Assembly (NCBI RefSeq): GCF_002298975.1
Contig: NZ_DBMV01000011.1
Location: 124,001-188,000, forward strand
DNA from: Ralstonia sp. UBA689
GTDB lineage: Bacteria > Pseudomonadota > Gammaproteobacteria > Burkholderiales > Burkholderiaceae
Direction of reading: 5' to 3'
Length of the DNA: 64,000 nt
The stretch's first letter is position 1, and each line of letters begins with the position of its first letter. Below the pieces are notes generated by a model. That model made no database searches and was not told where the DNA came from. It was given only the letters and a program-made list of their open reading frames with translations. A program made the translations under genes and the position numbers. Positions 25,233 to 33,930 of this stretch are shown piece after piece.

Positions 25233-26510
25233 TCAGAAGTAGGTCTGCACCACGTCGACGACGTTGTATGCGTCGTCGATGACCGGGATCTGGCGCCACT
25301 TGTCGAACGTCAGGCAGGGGTGCGAGATGTCGAAGGCAATCATGTCGCCGACCTTGATGTCGTCGCCGGGGGCGATCTTCAGGTAGGCGTGCTGATCCAT
25401 CATGCCGGTGACCTCCCAGTGCGCGGGCGTGGCCGTGGGTGATTTGTCGCCCGGGCGGAAACGCAGCGCCGGCAGCGGCAGGCCGGCATCGAACGCAGCG
25501 TCGCGCTTGCCCAGCGCCACGATGGCGCGTTCGTCCTCGGGCACCGATTGCACATAGGCCCAGAGTTGCAATGCGGGCAACAGGCTGGAGCGCATCTTGT
25601 GGGCAACCGGGTTGCTGGCGTCGATGCGGGCCTGCGCGGCTTTGTAGATGCCCACGTCATGCGTCAGGTAGCAGCCCGGGCGCAATACCACATCCAGCGG
25701 CTGGCCGATGTCGGCCTTGGCGAATTCCTCAGCCACCACGTCATACCAGGCCGAGCCGGCACCCGTAAGGATGGCGGGCGTACGTTGCAGGCGGCCGGCT
25801 TTCGCCAGATCGCTAATGACTTGCACCGCGCGCTGCAGGAAGACGCGGATGTCAGCCTCTTCCTTGATCACGCCTTCATAGACTTCCACGCCCGCCAGCT
25901 TGACCGAGCCGTTGGCACGCGCGAGCGCATCGAGCACCGATTGCAGCTGCGCATCGTCGCGCACGCCAGTGCGGCCACCCTGCACCCCCAGTTCGATCAG
26001 CACCTGGATCGGCCGGCCCGCCTTGCCGAAGAAGGCCGCAAGCTGATCGACCTGATCCGCCGCATCCACCAGGCAGAAGAACTCGAACGACGGATCGGCC
26101 AGCAGTTCCGCCAGGATGGCCATATTGCGCTTGCCGACGAGCTGATTGGCCATCAGCACACGGCGCACGCCGTGCGCATAGGCAACGCGCGTCTGATGCG
26201 CGGTCGCCAGCGTGATGCCCCATGCCCCGCCGGCCAGTTGACGCTGGAACAGGCGCGGCGCCATCGTCGTCTTGCCGTGCGGCGCGAGCTTGGCGCCGTA
26301 TTCACCCACGAAGCGCTGCATCCAGGCCAGGTTGTGCTCGATGCGGGACTGCGACAACACCGCCACAGGCAGATTGAGGTCTTCGTTCAGCACATTCCAG
26401 CGCAGGGCAGCGATCTGCTCCGGCGCACAAGCGGCTTTCAGCGCACCCAACCCCTTGTCGAGTGGGTTGACGACGGTGAAATTGTCTCCTTGGTACTTTG
26501 TATCACTCAT
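25233..26510 (-). CDS. DSD / D-threonine-aldolase-type PLP enzyme (amino acid deaminase; candidate D-glucosaminate dehydratase)
   Basis: A 425-residue fold-type III PLP enzyme. The Schiff-base Lys is in GAKLAPHGKTTMAP near residue 76; an N-terminal alanine-racemase-like barrel is followed by the C-terminal DSD1 domain with the zinc-type motif DISHPCLTFDKWR near 397. Relatives dehydrate or deaminate D-serine and D-threonine, or act on D-glucosaminate. Its operon partner is KDG kinase, and KDPG aldolase is divergent, so conversion of D-glucosaminate to KDG plus ammonia is the most economical reading. ATG at 26510 is used; a GTG at 26555 would extend it by 15 residues. One arm of the operator-like repeat lies inside its first codons. 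Confidence 0.85.
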   Translation of the reverse strand: MSDTKYQGDNFTVVNPLDKGLGALKAACAPEQIAALRWNVLNEDLNLPVAVLSQSRIEHNLAWMQRFVGEYGAKLAPHGKTTMAPRLFQRQLAGGAWGITLATAHQTRVAYAHGVRRVLMANQLVGKRNMAILAELLADPSFEFFCLVDAADQVDQLAAFFGKAGRPIQVLIELGVQGGRTGVRDDAQLQSVLDALARANGSVKLAGVEVYEGVIKEEADIRVFLQRAVQVISDLAKAGRLQRTPAILTGAGSAWYDVVAEEFAKADIGQPLDVVLRPGCYLTHDVGIYKAAQARIDASNPVAHKMRSSLLPALQLWAYVQSVPEDERAIVALGKRDAAFDAGLPLPALRFRPGDKSPTATPAHWEVTGMMDQHAYLKIAPGDDIKVGDMIAFDISHPCLTFDKWRQIPVIDDAYNVVDVVQTYF

Positions 26511-26605
26511 GGGAATCGACTCGTATGCCTTCAGGGGTAAACATTGGGTTGACACAATGATAGCGGCGAAATTATTCTCCGGGCCAGCCTGTTACAAAGT
26601 ACCAA
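26490..26605. promoter_or_regulatory. 13-bp perfect inverted repeat in the divergent promoter (candidate RpiR operator pair)
   Basis: TTGGTACTTTGTA at 26490-26502 is the exact reverse complement of TACAAAGTACCAA at 26593-26605. Each arm also contains a smaller imperfect dyad (GTTAC-AAA-GTACC). One arm overlaps codons 3-7 of the DSD-type gene; the other is about 45 bp upstream of the rpiR start. The spacing would allow looping by a multimeric regulator. Confidence 0.65.
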
Positions 26606-26649
26606 AGCACTCTTTCAGTTGGTATCCGGACAACTACCGGGAGCCCAGA

Positions 26650-27531
26650 ATGCATGAACCCATGCGCGAACCGATGGACATCGTCACCCGTATCTCCCAG
26701 CGTGCCGCCGAACTGCGCCCCGCCGAGCAGAAGGTCGCGCAGACAGTTTTGGGCGACATTGCCGAAGCGGCTGCGGGCAGCATCCAGACGCTGGCCGAAC
26801 GCGCCGGCGTGAGCGAAGCCAGCGTTACCCGATTTGCGAAAGCCATGGGCTGCCGCGACGTGCGCGAACTCAAGCTCAAGCTAGCGCAGGCGGCCGCAGT
26901 CGGCCAGCGCTTTCTGGATGGCGGCGCCGACCGCCCGCCCTCCAGTGCCGACGGCATCCTGGCCGACATCACCAACGTGCTGGAAGCCAACCGGGCGCTG
27001 GTGCGGCCCGAGGCGTTCCGCAACGCGGCAATAGCGCTGGCAGCGGCGCGCATGATCGCCGTGTTCGGCATGGGCGGCGGCTCGACCACCATGGCCGATG
27101 AGATGCGCTACCGCCTCGCCCGCTTGGGACGTCCGGTCACCACCTATCATGATTCGATGCTGCAGCGGATGGTCTCGGCCACGCTCAGCCCCGACGACGT
27201 GGTGGTCGTGTTCTCCGTGACCGGCCATGTGCCGGAGGTGATCGACAGCGTGAACATTGCGCGCGAGTACGGCGCCAAGATCATCGCCGTCACAGCCATC
27301 GGCTCGCCGCTGGCAGCGCTGGCCGATGTCTTGCTGCCGATCCAGGCCATGGAGACCGATTTCATCTTCAAGCCGTCGTCATCGCGCTACGCCATGATGA
27401 TGATGATCGACCTGCTGGCGACCGAGGTGGCGCTGCAGCAGGCCGATCGCAGCAAGGAGCTCTTACGGCGCATCAAGTACGTGCTCGATGCGCATCGCGG
27501 CGGCGGCAACCGTCAGCCGCTCGGAGACTGA
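26650..27531 (+). CDS. RpiR/MurR-family transcriptional regulator (HTH plus SIS domain)
   Basis: A 293-residue protein. The N-terminal HTH_6 domain (about 10-85) contains ERAGVSEASVTRFAKAMGC. The C-terminal SIS sugar-phosphate-binding domain (about 125-260) contains VFGMGGGSTTMADEM and FSVTGHVPEVID. Family members sense phosphorylated sugars, here plausibly KDPG or a related sugar-acid phosphate. It is the first gene of the operon with D-aminoacylase, RidA, GntP and KDPG aldolase, and divergent from the DSD/KdgK pair; the inverted repeat between them is its likely binding site. ATG at 26650 has GGGAG 6 nt upstream. Confidence 0.92.
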   Translation: MHEPMREPMDIVTRISQRAAELRPAEQKVAQTVLGDIAEAAAGSIQTLAERAGVSEASVTRFAKAMGCRDVRELKLKLAQAAAVGQRFLDGGADRPPSSADGILADITNVLEANRALVRPEAFRNAAIALAAARMIAVFGMGGGSTTMADEMRYRLARLGRPVTTYHDSMLQRMVSATLSPDDVVVVFSVTGHVPEVIDSVNIAREYGAKIIAVTAIGSPLAALADVLLPIQAMETDFIFKPSSSRYAMMMMIDLLATEVALQQADRSKELLRRIKYVLDAHRGGGNRQPLGD

Positions 27532-27532
27532 C

Positions 27533-29017
27533 ATGGAGCAGTACGACACCGTCATCCGCCAGGTCCGCATCGTGGACGGCAGCGGCCACGAACCCGAGGC
27601 CACGCTGTTCGACGTGGCCATCACCGATGGCCGCATCGCCGCCATTGCCACATCGGACTCCACCGCCTGGCTGGGAGATGAGGAAATCGCCGGCGAGGGC
27701 CGCGTGCTCGCCCCTGGCTTCATCGACGTGCATACGCACGACGACACCAACGTCATCCGCACTCCCGACATGCTGTGCAAGGTGTCGCAGGGCATTACCA
27801 CGGTCATCGTGGGCAACTGCGGCATCAGCGCTTCACCCGCCACGCTCAAGGGGGAGCCGCCGGACCCGATGAACCTGCTCGGCCCCGCCAGCGCGTTCAC
27901 CTATCCGACCTTTGCTTCGTACGTGGAAGCCGTGGAGCGCGCGCAACCGGCCGTGAACGTGGCGGCGCTGATCGGCCACACGGCGCTGCGCAACAACCTG
28001 ATGGATCGCCTGGACCGCCCGGCAACCGCCGATGAAGTCGAAGCCATGCGCGTGCAACTGCGCGAGGCGCTCGATCACGGCGCGCTCGGCCTGTCGACCG
28101 GCCTGGCCTATGCCAATGCCTTTGCTTCGACCACGGAAGAAGTGATGGGCCTGGCCGAGCCGCTGGCCGAAGCGGACGCCATCTACACCACGCACCTACG
28201 CACGGAGTTCGCCGCCATCCTCGACGCGATGGACGAGGCATACCGCATCGGCAAGCACGCGCGCGTGCCCATCGTGATCTCGCACCTGAAATGCGCCGGA
28301 GCCGCCAACTGGGGCCGCGCGGGCGAAGTGCTGGAGTCGATCGAAGGCGCGCAGCGCTACCAGCCCGTCGGCTGCGACTGCTATCCGTACACGGCCAGTT
28401 CGTCCACGCTCGACCTGAAGCAGGTGACGGACGAATTCGACATCTTCATCACGTGGTCGGAGCCGCATCCGGGCATGGCCGGGCAGATGCTCAAGGAGAT
28501 TGCCGCAGCGTGGGGCACCGACCTGATGGAAGCCGCGCGCCGCCTGCAGCCGGCCGGTGCCGTGTACCACAACATGTCGGCGCAGGATCTGGACCGCATC
28601 ATCACCCACCCCGCCACGGTGATCGGCTCCGACGGCCTGCCCAACGATCCGAAACCGCATCCACGCCTGTGGGGTGCCTTCCCCCGTGTGCTCGGCTACT
28701 ACAGCCGGGAGCGCAAGCTGCTCAGCCTGTCGGCGGCCATCCGCAAGATGACGGGGCAATCCGCCGAGCGCTTCGGCCTGACCGAACGCGGCCTGGTGCG
28801 CGAAGGCTATTGGGCCGACCTCGTGCTGCTCGACCCGGAAACGGTGCGCGACGTCGCCACCTTTACCGACCCGCAGCAGCCGGCGGTGGGCATAGCGGCG
28901 GTCTGGGTCAACGGCCATCTGTCATACCGCGAAGGCGCCGTGCAGCCGCATCGCGCCGGGCGCTTCCTCAAGCGCGGCCCACGTGCGCAGGCAGCAGCAG
29001 CCACTGAAATCCACTGA
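27533..29017 (+). CDS. N-acyl-D-amino-acid deacylase (amidohydrolase superfamily)
   Basis: A 494-residue metallohydrolase. The HxH metal motif is in PGFIDVHTHDD near residue 64; the D-aminoacylase signature GNCGISASPATLKG lies near 95, and later come HLKCAGAANWG and IGSDGLPNDPKPHPR with the catalytic Asp near 365. D-aminoacylases remove the acyl group from N-acyl-D-amino acids. In this locus an N-acyl-D-glucosaminate, whose C2 amine is D-amino-acid-like, is a plausible substrate. It starts 2 nt after the rpiR stop, with GGAG from the upstream gene as ribosome binding site. Confidence 0.92.
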   Translation: MEQYDTVIRQVRIVDGSGHEPEATLFDVAITDGRIAAIATSDSTAWLGDEEIAGEGRVLAPGFIDVHTHDDTNVIRTPDMLCKVSQGITTVIVGNCGISASPATLKGEPPDPMNLLGPASAFTYPTFASYVEAVERAQPAVNVAALIGHTALRNNLMDRLDRPATADEVEAMRVQLREALDHGALGLSTGLAYANAFASTTEEVMGLAEPLAEADAIYTTHLRTEFAAILDAMDEAYRIGKHARVPIVISHLKCAGAANWGRAGEVLESIEGAQRYQPVGCDCYPYTASSSTLDLKQVTDEFDIFITWSEPHPGMAGQMLKEIAAAWGTDLMEAARRLQPAGAVYHNMSAQDLDRIITHPATVIGSDGLPNDPKPHPRLWGAFPRVLGYYSRERKLLSLSAAIRKMTGQSAERFGLTERGLVREGYWADLVLLDPETVRDVATFTDPQQPAVGIAAVWVNGHLSYREGAVQPHRAGRFLKRGPRAQAAAATEIH

Positions 29018-29051
29018 CACCCCGTATTTGTTTGAAAGAAGGAACGTAGCG

Positions 29052-29438
29052 ATGACGATTACCCGAATTGGCGTTGAAGGCGGCACCGGCACCGGTGGCC
29101 AGCACCTCCCCTTTGCCCGTGCAGCCGGTGCAGACGGCTGGCTGTTCGTCTCAGGCCAGACGCCCATGGTGAACGGCGAGGTTGTCGGCAACGGCATCGT
29201 CGAGCAATCGCACCAGGCCATCAAGAATGTGCTGGCCATCCTGGCCGAGGCCGGCTATGGCCCAGAGCACGTCGTGCGCTGCGGCGTATGGCTGGATGAT
29301 CCGCGCGACTTCCAGTCGTTCAACAAGGTGTTCAAGGAGTACTTCGGCGCCAACCCGCCGGCGCGCGCCTGCGTGGTGTCGAGCATGGTGATCGACTGCA
29401 AAGTCGAAGTCGATTGCGTGGCGTACAAGAAACCGTAA
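29052..29438 (+). CDS. RidA/YjgF-family enamine/imine deaminase
   Basis: A 128-residue protein with the trimer-fold motifs FARAAGADGWLFVSGQTP and PARACVVSSM; the Arg in the latter is the key residue of active RidA. RidA proteins hydrolyse reactive 2-aminoacrylate-like enamines produced by PLP dehydratases, which fits the DSD-type dehydratase at this locus. AAGGA lies 9 nt upstream of the ATG; an in-frame extension into the preceding gene is disregarded. Confidence 0.93.
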   Translation: MTITRIGVEGGTGTGGQHLPFARAAGADGWLFVSGQTPMVNGEVVGNGIVEQSHQAIKNVLAILAEAGYGPEHVVRCGVWLDDPRDFQSFNKVFKEYFGANPPARACVVSSMVIDCKVEVDCVAYKKP

Positions 29439-29523
29439 CCCACATTTCAAAAAGGGGCGCCCTGTACGACGGGGCGCTCATGACAACAAGAGCCGTGAAT
29501 ATTATTCCCTGAGGAGGAAGCCG

Positions 29524-30876
29524 ATGGTCCCGATGCAAGGCAACTCGCTATTGCTAACTGCCGCGTTGGCGGTGGTCGCGCTGATCTACCTGATCGCCGT
29601 CCAGAAACTGAACCCATTTGTCACGCTGATCGTCGTCTCGCTTGCGCTGGGCGTGGTGGTCGGCATGCCGATGGGCAACATCGTCAAGGCGTTCGAGACC
29701 GGCGTGGGTGGCACGCTTGGCCACATTGCGCTGGTGGTGGGTCTGGGAACGATGCTCGGCAAGATGATGGCGGAATCAGGCGGCGCCGAGCGCATCGCCA
29801 AAACCCTCATCAATGCCTTTGGCGAGAAGAACGCGCACTGGGCGATGATGGTGGTGGCCTTCATCATCGGCCTGCCGGTGTTCTTCGAGGTGGGCTTCGT
29901 GCTGCTGATCCCAATTGCCTTCAACGTCGCCAAGCGCACGGGCACGCCGATCCTGATGGTCGGCCTGCCGATGGTGGCCGGCCTGTCGGTGGTGCACGGG
30001 CTGATTCCTCCGCACCCGGCTGCGCTGCTGGCCGTGACAGCCTATCAGGCAGACATTGGCAAAACGATCATGTACGCCCTGATCGTCGGCCTGCCGACTG
30101 CCATCCTGGCTGGCCCGCTGTTTGCGATGCTGATTTCGCGCCACGTCAAACCGAACCCCAACAACCCGCTGGAAAAGCAATTTGTTGAAGCCGACCAGAC
30201 GCGCGAGCTGCCGGGCTTTGGCGTGACGCTGTTCACGATCCTGCTGCCTGTGGTACTGATGCTGATCGGTAGCTGGGCGGATCTCTTCACTACGCCCAAG
30301 ACGCTGGCCAACGACATCCTGAAGCTGGCTGGCAACTCGGTCATGGCCCTGCTGATCGCCGCGCTGGTGAGCTTCTACACCTTCGGCAAGGCGCGCGGCT
30401 TCAACCGAGAGACCATCCTCAAGTTCACCAACGACTGTCTGGCGCCGATCGCCACGATCACGCTGGTGGTGGGTGCAGGCGGCGGCTTCGGCCAGATCCT
30501 GCGTGACTCGGGCGTGTCGAAGGCCATCGTGGACGTGGCCACGAGCGCCAGCCTCTCGCCGCTGCTGCTGGGCTGGGTGGTGGCCGTGATGATCCGCATC
30601 GCCACCGGCTCGGCCACCGTAGCCATGACCACCGCCTGCGGCATCGTCGCCCCAATCGCCGCCGCCTCGGGCGCCGCCGTCAAGCCGGAGCTGATGGTGC
30701 TGGCCACCGGCGCGGGTTCGCTGATCCTGTCGCACGTCAACGACGGCGGCTTCTGGCTGGTGAAGGAGTATTTCAACCTGACCGTGCCAGAAACCTTCAA
30801 GACATGGACGGTACTGGAAACCATCATCTCGATCATGGCGCTGCTGCTGACGCTGGCGCTGTCGACCGTGATCTAA
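29524..30876 (+). CDS. GntP-family permease (gluconate / sugar acid:H+ symporter)
   Basis: A 450-residue protein with about 12-14 membrane helices and GntP signatures (GVGGTLGHIALVVGLGTMLGK, GLPVFFEVGFVLLIPI, HGLIPPHPAA, SHVNDGGFWLVKEYF). Family members import gluconate, idonate, fructuronate or, in DsdX, D-serine. The near-ideal ribosome binding site GAGGAGG with 6 nt spacing makes the start secure. By context it imports the sugar acid or amino sugar acid degraded by its neighbours. A small GC-rich hairpin (GCGCCC/GGGCGC) sits in the 85-nt gap after ridA and could tune relative expression. Confidence 0.93.
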   Translation: MVPMQGNSLLLTAALAVVALIYLIAVQKLNPFVTLIVVSLALGVVVGMPMGNIVKAFETGVGGTLGHIALVVGLGTMLGKMMAESGGAERIAKTLINAFGEKNAHWAMMVVAFIIGLPVFFEVGFVLLIPIAFNVAKRTGTPILMVGLPMVAGLSVVHGLIPPHPAALLAVTAYQADIGKTIMYALIVGLPTAILAGPLFAMLISRHVKPNPNNPLEKQFVEADQTRELPGFGVTLFTILLPVVLMLIGSWADLFTTPKTLANDILKLAGNSVMALLIAALVSFYTFGKARGFNRETILKFTNDCLAPIATITLVVGAGGGFGQILRDSGVSKAIVDVATSASLSPLLLGWVVAVMIRIATGSATVAMTTACGIVAPIAAASGAAVKPELMVLATGAGSLILSHVNDGGFWLVKEYFNLTVPETFKTWTVLETIISIMALLLTLALSTVI

Positions 30877-30910
30877 GCTTGTGTCTACGTTGTTGATCTA
30901 GGAGAGCATT

Positions 30911-31537
30911 GTGGGTATCGATTCCGTCGTCCTGGCCGGCCCGGTCATTCCGGTGCTGCAGTTCCAATCTGTCGATGAAGGCGTCAAGGTGTGCCGCGCG
31001 CTGTACGAAGGCGGTATCCGCACGTTCGAGATCACGATGCGCACGCCGGTGGCGCTGGACGTGATCCGCGCCGTGGCCACCGACCTGGGCAGCGACGCCA
31101 TCGTCGGCGCGGGCACGCTCACGCGGCCCGAACATTTTGCGCAAGCGCAAGACGCCGGCGCAGTGTTTGCCGTGTCGCCCGGCATCACGCCAACGCTCGC
31201 CGCAGCGCAAGCCAAGTCCGGCCTGGACTGGCTGCCGGGCATCGCGACGCCGTCAGAACTGATCCTGGCGCTGGAATTCGGCCTGAGCACGCTGAAGTTC
31301 TTCCCGGCCGAAGCGGCGGGCGGCATCCCGATGCTCAAGTCGATCCACGGCCCGTTCGGCGACGTGCGCTTCTGCCCGACCGGCGGCATCACGCCCAAGA
31401 GCGCGCCCGACTATCTCGCGCTGCCCAACGTGGTGTGTGTGGGCGGCTCGTGGATGGTGCCCAAGGACAAAGTGGCCGCCAGCGACTGGGTAGCCATCAC
31501 GGCACTTGCCAAGGAAGCGGCCGCGCTCAAGCGGTAA
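30911..31537 (+). CDS. eda: 2-dehydro-3-deoxy-6-phosphogluconate (KDPG) aldolase
   Basis: A 208-residue class I aldolase cleaving KDPG to pyruvate and glyceraldehyde-3-phosphate. Visible are the catalytic Glu in IRTFEITMRTP (near 43), VGAGTLT (near 72), the Schiff-base Lys in TLKFFPAEAAGG (near 128) and the phosphate loop FCPTGGITP (near 157). GTG start with AGGAGAG 4 nt upstream. Last gene of the rpiR operon, 34 nt behind gntP; it closes the route opened by KDG kinase. Confidence 0.94.
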   Translation: MGIDSVVLAGPVIPVLQFQSVDEGVKVCRALYEGGIRTFEITMRTPVALDVIRAVATDLGSDAIVGAGTLTRPEHFAQAQDAGAVFAVSPGITPTLAAAQAKSGLDWLPGIATPSELILALEFGLSTLKFFPAEAAGGIPMLKSIHGPFGDVRFCPTGGITPKSAPDYLALPNVVCVGGSWMVPKDKVAASDWVAITALAKEAAALKR

Positions 31538-31573
31538 TTCGATATGCCCCCTCTCGCGCGGCCGGCATCGCCA

Positions 31574-32308
31574 TCAAACGAAGCTGACCGCGCGCTCCAT
31601 CTGTTCCCGATATTGGACGATGTCCTCAATGGTCAGCACCGGCAGGTTGTGCTGATCGGCAAAGCGCACCGCGTCGTCACGACGCGCCATGGTGCCGTCG
31701 GGCAGCATCAGTTCGCATAGCACTGCGGCAGGCGGCAAGCCTGCCAGACGTGCCAGGTCGACCGAGCCTTCGGTATGACCGCGCCGCTTGAGCACCCCAC
31801 CCTCCTTCGCTACCAGCGGGAACACGTGCCCGGGGCTGACGACCGACTGCGTATCTGCGTCCGGCGCAATCGCCGCGCGGATGGTCGTGATGCGGTCTGC
31901 GGCCGACACGCCGGTGCTCACGCCCGTGCGCGCCTCGATCGACACGGTGAAGGCCGTGCCGTACTGGCTGCGGTTGTCTTCCACCATCGGGCGCAGGCCG
32001 AGCGATGCGGATTTCTCGGCCGTCAGGCACAGGCAGACGATGCCGCTGCATTCGCGGATCAGCATCGCCATGCTGGCGTGTGTGAGCTTGCCGGCAGCGA
32101 CGATGAGGTCGGCCTCGTTCTCGCGGTCAGCGTCGTCAAGCACGACGACGGGCACGCCAAGCCGCACCGCGTCGAGCGCGGCGGCCATACGCGTAGGCAT
32201 GCCGGCCGGATCAAAGCGGGCTTCGATGGCGTCGGGAATCACGTTGCCTTCAATGGCTGAGGGCAATGCGGGCGGGTGAATTGCGGGGGATTGCTGAGTG
32301 GACAACAT
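31574..32308 (-). CDS. ribB: 3,4-dihydroxy-2-butanone-4-phosphate synthase
   Basis: A 244-residue single-domain RibB, which makes the four-carbon precursor of riboflavin from ribulose-5-phosphate. Motifs are VVVLDDADRENEADL (metal-binding acidic loop near 58), RECSGIVCLCL, and GHTEGSVDLARLAG near 188. There is no fused GTP cyclohydrolase II domain. GAGGAG lies 8 nt before the ATG, downstream of an FMN riboswitch leader, so synthesis is repressed when FMN is abundant. Convergent with the eda operon, 36 nt apart. A stand-alone FMN-controlled ribB outside the rib operon is common in Proteobacteria. Confidence 0.95.
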   Translation of the reverse strand: MLSTQQSPAIHPPALPSAIEGNVIPDAIEARFDPAGMPTRMAAALDAVRLGVPVVVLDDADRENEADLIVAAGKLTHASMAMLIRECSGIVCLCLTAEKSASLGLRPMVEDNRSQYGTAFTVSIEARTGVSTGVSAADRITTIRAAIAPDADTQSVVSPGHVFPLVAKEGGVLKRRGHTEGSVDLARLAGLPPAAVLCELMLPDGTMARRDDAVRFADQHNLPVLTIEDIVQYREQMERAVSFV

Positions 32309-32436
32309 GGAAACGCTCCTCGCTGAGATGGGCGACAAGACGTTCCAGGGCAAGCAGACAAACACGCGCGAGCCATGCGGCAGCGCAGCCCGGCACTAAG
32401 CCGAGCGCGCCCGCGCAGCGGGAGCGTGTTGTTCCG

Positions 32437-32601
32437 CACATCTTCTTCCATCCGGACTCTGACCGTCGGCCCCGGCATCTCACCGGATCTGCTGACCTTT
32501 GCGTGCAGGCGCATACAAAGCGCTCGCGGGCTCACGGACCTCATTCACACAACACAAAGTCCGCATACCGCCGGTGGGGAATTCCACCCCGCCCTGAAGA
32601 C
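32437..32601 (-). promoter_or_regulatory. FMN riboswitch (RFN element) in the ribB leader
   Basis: Reading the minus strand, the conserved RFN pieces appear in order: CTTCAGGGCGGGGTG, AATTCCCCACCGGCGGTAT, GAGCCCGCGAGCG, the AGATCCGGTGAGATGCCGGG stretch, GCCGACGGTCAGAGTCCGGA, and the closing GGATGGAAGAAGATG. About 128 nt separate it from the ribB ATG. A GC-rich hairpin (CCCGC/GCGGG near 32410-32422) lies just downstream and may belong to the expression platform; no clear T-run follows, so translational control is likelier than termination. Confidence 0.95.
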
Positions 32602-32697
32602 GTACTGAACCGACAAAAGTGTCGGCAGACGCAATGCTACCGCAACAAGTTGCAACACATCGACCCTACTGACGGGTCGGGCAAAGCGGTACGCCGT

Positions 32698-33921
32698 TCA
32701 CTTCGCCCGCGCGAGCATGGCGTGCAGCAGCACGTCGGCGCCGCGCGTCACGTCTTCGGGTAGTGCGTCCTCGGCTTCGTTGTGGCTCAGGCCGTTGACG
32801 CACGGGATGAAGATCATCGCCGTCGGGCAATGCTTGGCGATGTGGATGGCGTCGTGCCCCGCGCCGCTGACGATGCGCTGGTGCAGATAGTCGAGCGCGG
32901 CCACCGCGTCGGCCACCGCCTTGACGCACGCCGCATCGAATGGCGTGGCAGGGCTCACCCAGTGCTGATCGATCTGCACGGTCAGGCCACGGCGCGCGGC
33001 GATCTCGGCAAAGCGCTCACGCAGCAAGGCTTCCATCTCGGCGATGCGCGTGTCTTCATGATGGCGCAGGTCCACCGTGAACGGCAGGTCGGCCGCGATG
33101 GTGTTACGCGAGGCGTTGCGGATACCGATTTCGCCCACGGTGACCAAGCCGTGCGGCGCGAAAGCGTCGACCAACATCTCAAGCGAGGCTGCCATCTCAG
33201 CCGCCCCGAACAGCGCATCGCGCCGGAAGCACATCGGCGTGGTGCCGGCATGCGCGGCCTGCCCCTGCACGCGCACATCGAGCCAGCGGATAGCTTGCCC
33301 GCCCGTGACGACGCCAATCGGCACACCGTTCTCCTCCAGGATCGGGCCTTGCTCGATGTGTGCCTCGAAGTATGTGTCGAACGGCTCCCCGGGGATGGAG
33401 CGCTCGCCTGCGTGGCCGATGGCGGCCAGCGCATCGGCCACCGAGACACCTTGCGCATCCTGCGAGGCGAGTGCCTGCTCCAACGGCATCACACCGGCAA
33501 ATGCGGCCGAGCCCAGCATGGCGGGCGTAAAACGCGCGCCTTCTTCGTTGGTCCAGACAACAATCTCGATGGGCTTGTCGGTTTCGACGCCCGCGTCGTT
33601 GAGCGTGCGCACGACTTCCAGCGCTGCCAACACGCCGTAGACGCCATCGAAGCGGCCGCCTTCAGGCTGCGTGTCGAGGTGGCTGCCGCTCGCCACCGGG
33701 CGCGCGTCGGCCAACTTGCCGGCGCGGCGCGCAAACAGATTGCCGACGCGGTCGATGCTGAGCGTCATGCCAGCCTCCTCGCACCAGCGTGCAAACAATG
33801 CGCGGCCCGCTGCGTCCTCTTCCGTGAGCGCCAGGCGCCGTACGCCGCCCTTGGGCGTACCGCCCACCGCCGCCATCTCCATCAGGCTCGACCACAGCCG
33901 CGCCCCGTTGACCTTCAGCAT
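32698..33921 (-). CDS. M20-family Zn amidohydrolase (allantoate / N-carbamoyl-L-amino acid hydrolase type)
   Basis: A 407-residue protein of the hydantoinase/carbamoylase subfamily. The first metal motif is ASGSHLDTQPEGGRFDGVYG (near 80-100); the tandem Glu is in WTNEEGARF (near 125), followed by HIEQGPILE (near 192), the dimerisation-domain motif QGQAAHAGTTPM (near 225) and the C-terminal GAGHDAIHIA (near 355). Members cleave N-carbamoyl amino acids, allantoate or ureidoglycolate; with no ureide or hydantoin genes nearby, the substrate is open. The ATG at 33921 has AAGG 9 nt upstream; an ATG at 33930 abuts that AAGG and is less likely. Confidence 0.88.
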   Translation of the reverse strand: MLKVNGARLWSSLMEMAAVGGTPKGGVRRLALTEEDAAGRALFARWCEEAGMTLSIDRVGNLFARRAGKLADARPVASGSHLDTQPEGGRFDGVYGVLAALEVVRTLNDAGVETDKPIEIVVWTNEEGARFTPAMLGSAAFAGVMPLEQALASQDAQGVSVADALAAIGHAGERSIPGEPFDTYFEAHIEQGPILEENGVPIGVVTGGQAIRWLDVRVQGQAAHAGTTPMCFRRDALFGAAEMAASLEMLVDAFAPHGLVTVGEIGIRNASRNTIAADLPFTVDLRHHEDTRIAEMEALLRERFAEIAARRGLTVQIDQHWVSPATPFDAACVKAVADAVAALDYLHQRIVSGAGHDAIHIAKHCPTAMIFIPCVNGLSHNEAEDALPEDVTRGADVLLHAMLARAK

Positions 33922-33930
33922 TGCAGACAT

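Noticed and set aside
29461..29500. Short hairpin between ridA and gntP as a terminator
   Set aside because: The stem is only 6 bp, no T-run follows, and gntP has its own strong ribosome binding site in the same operon.
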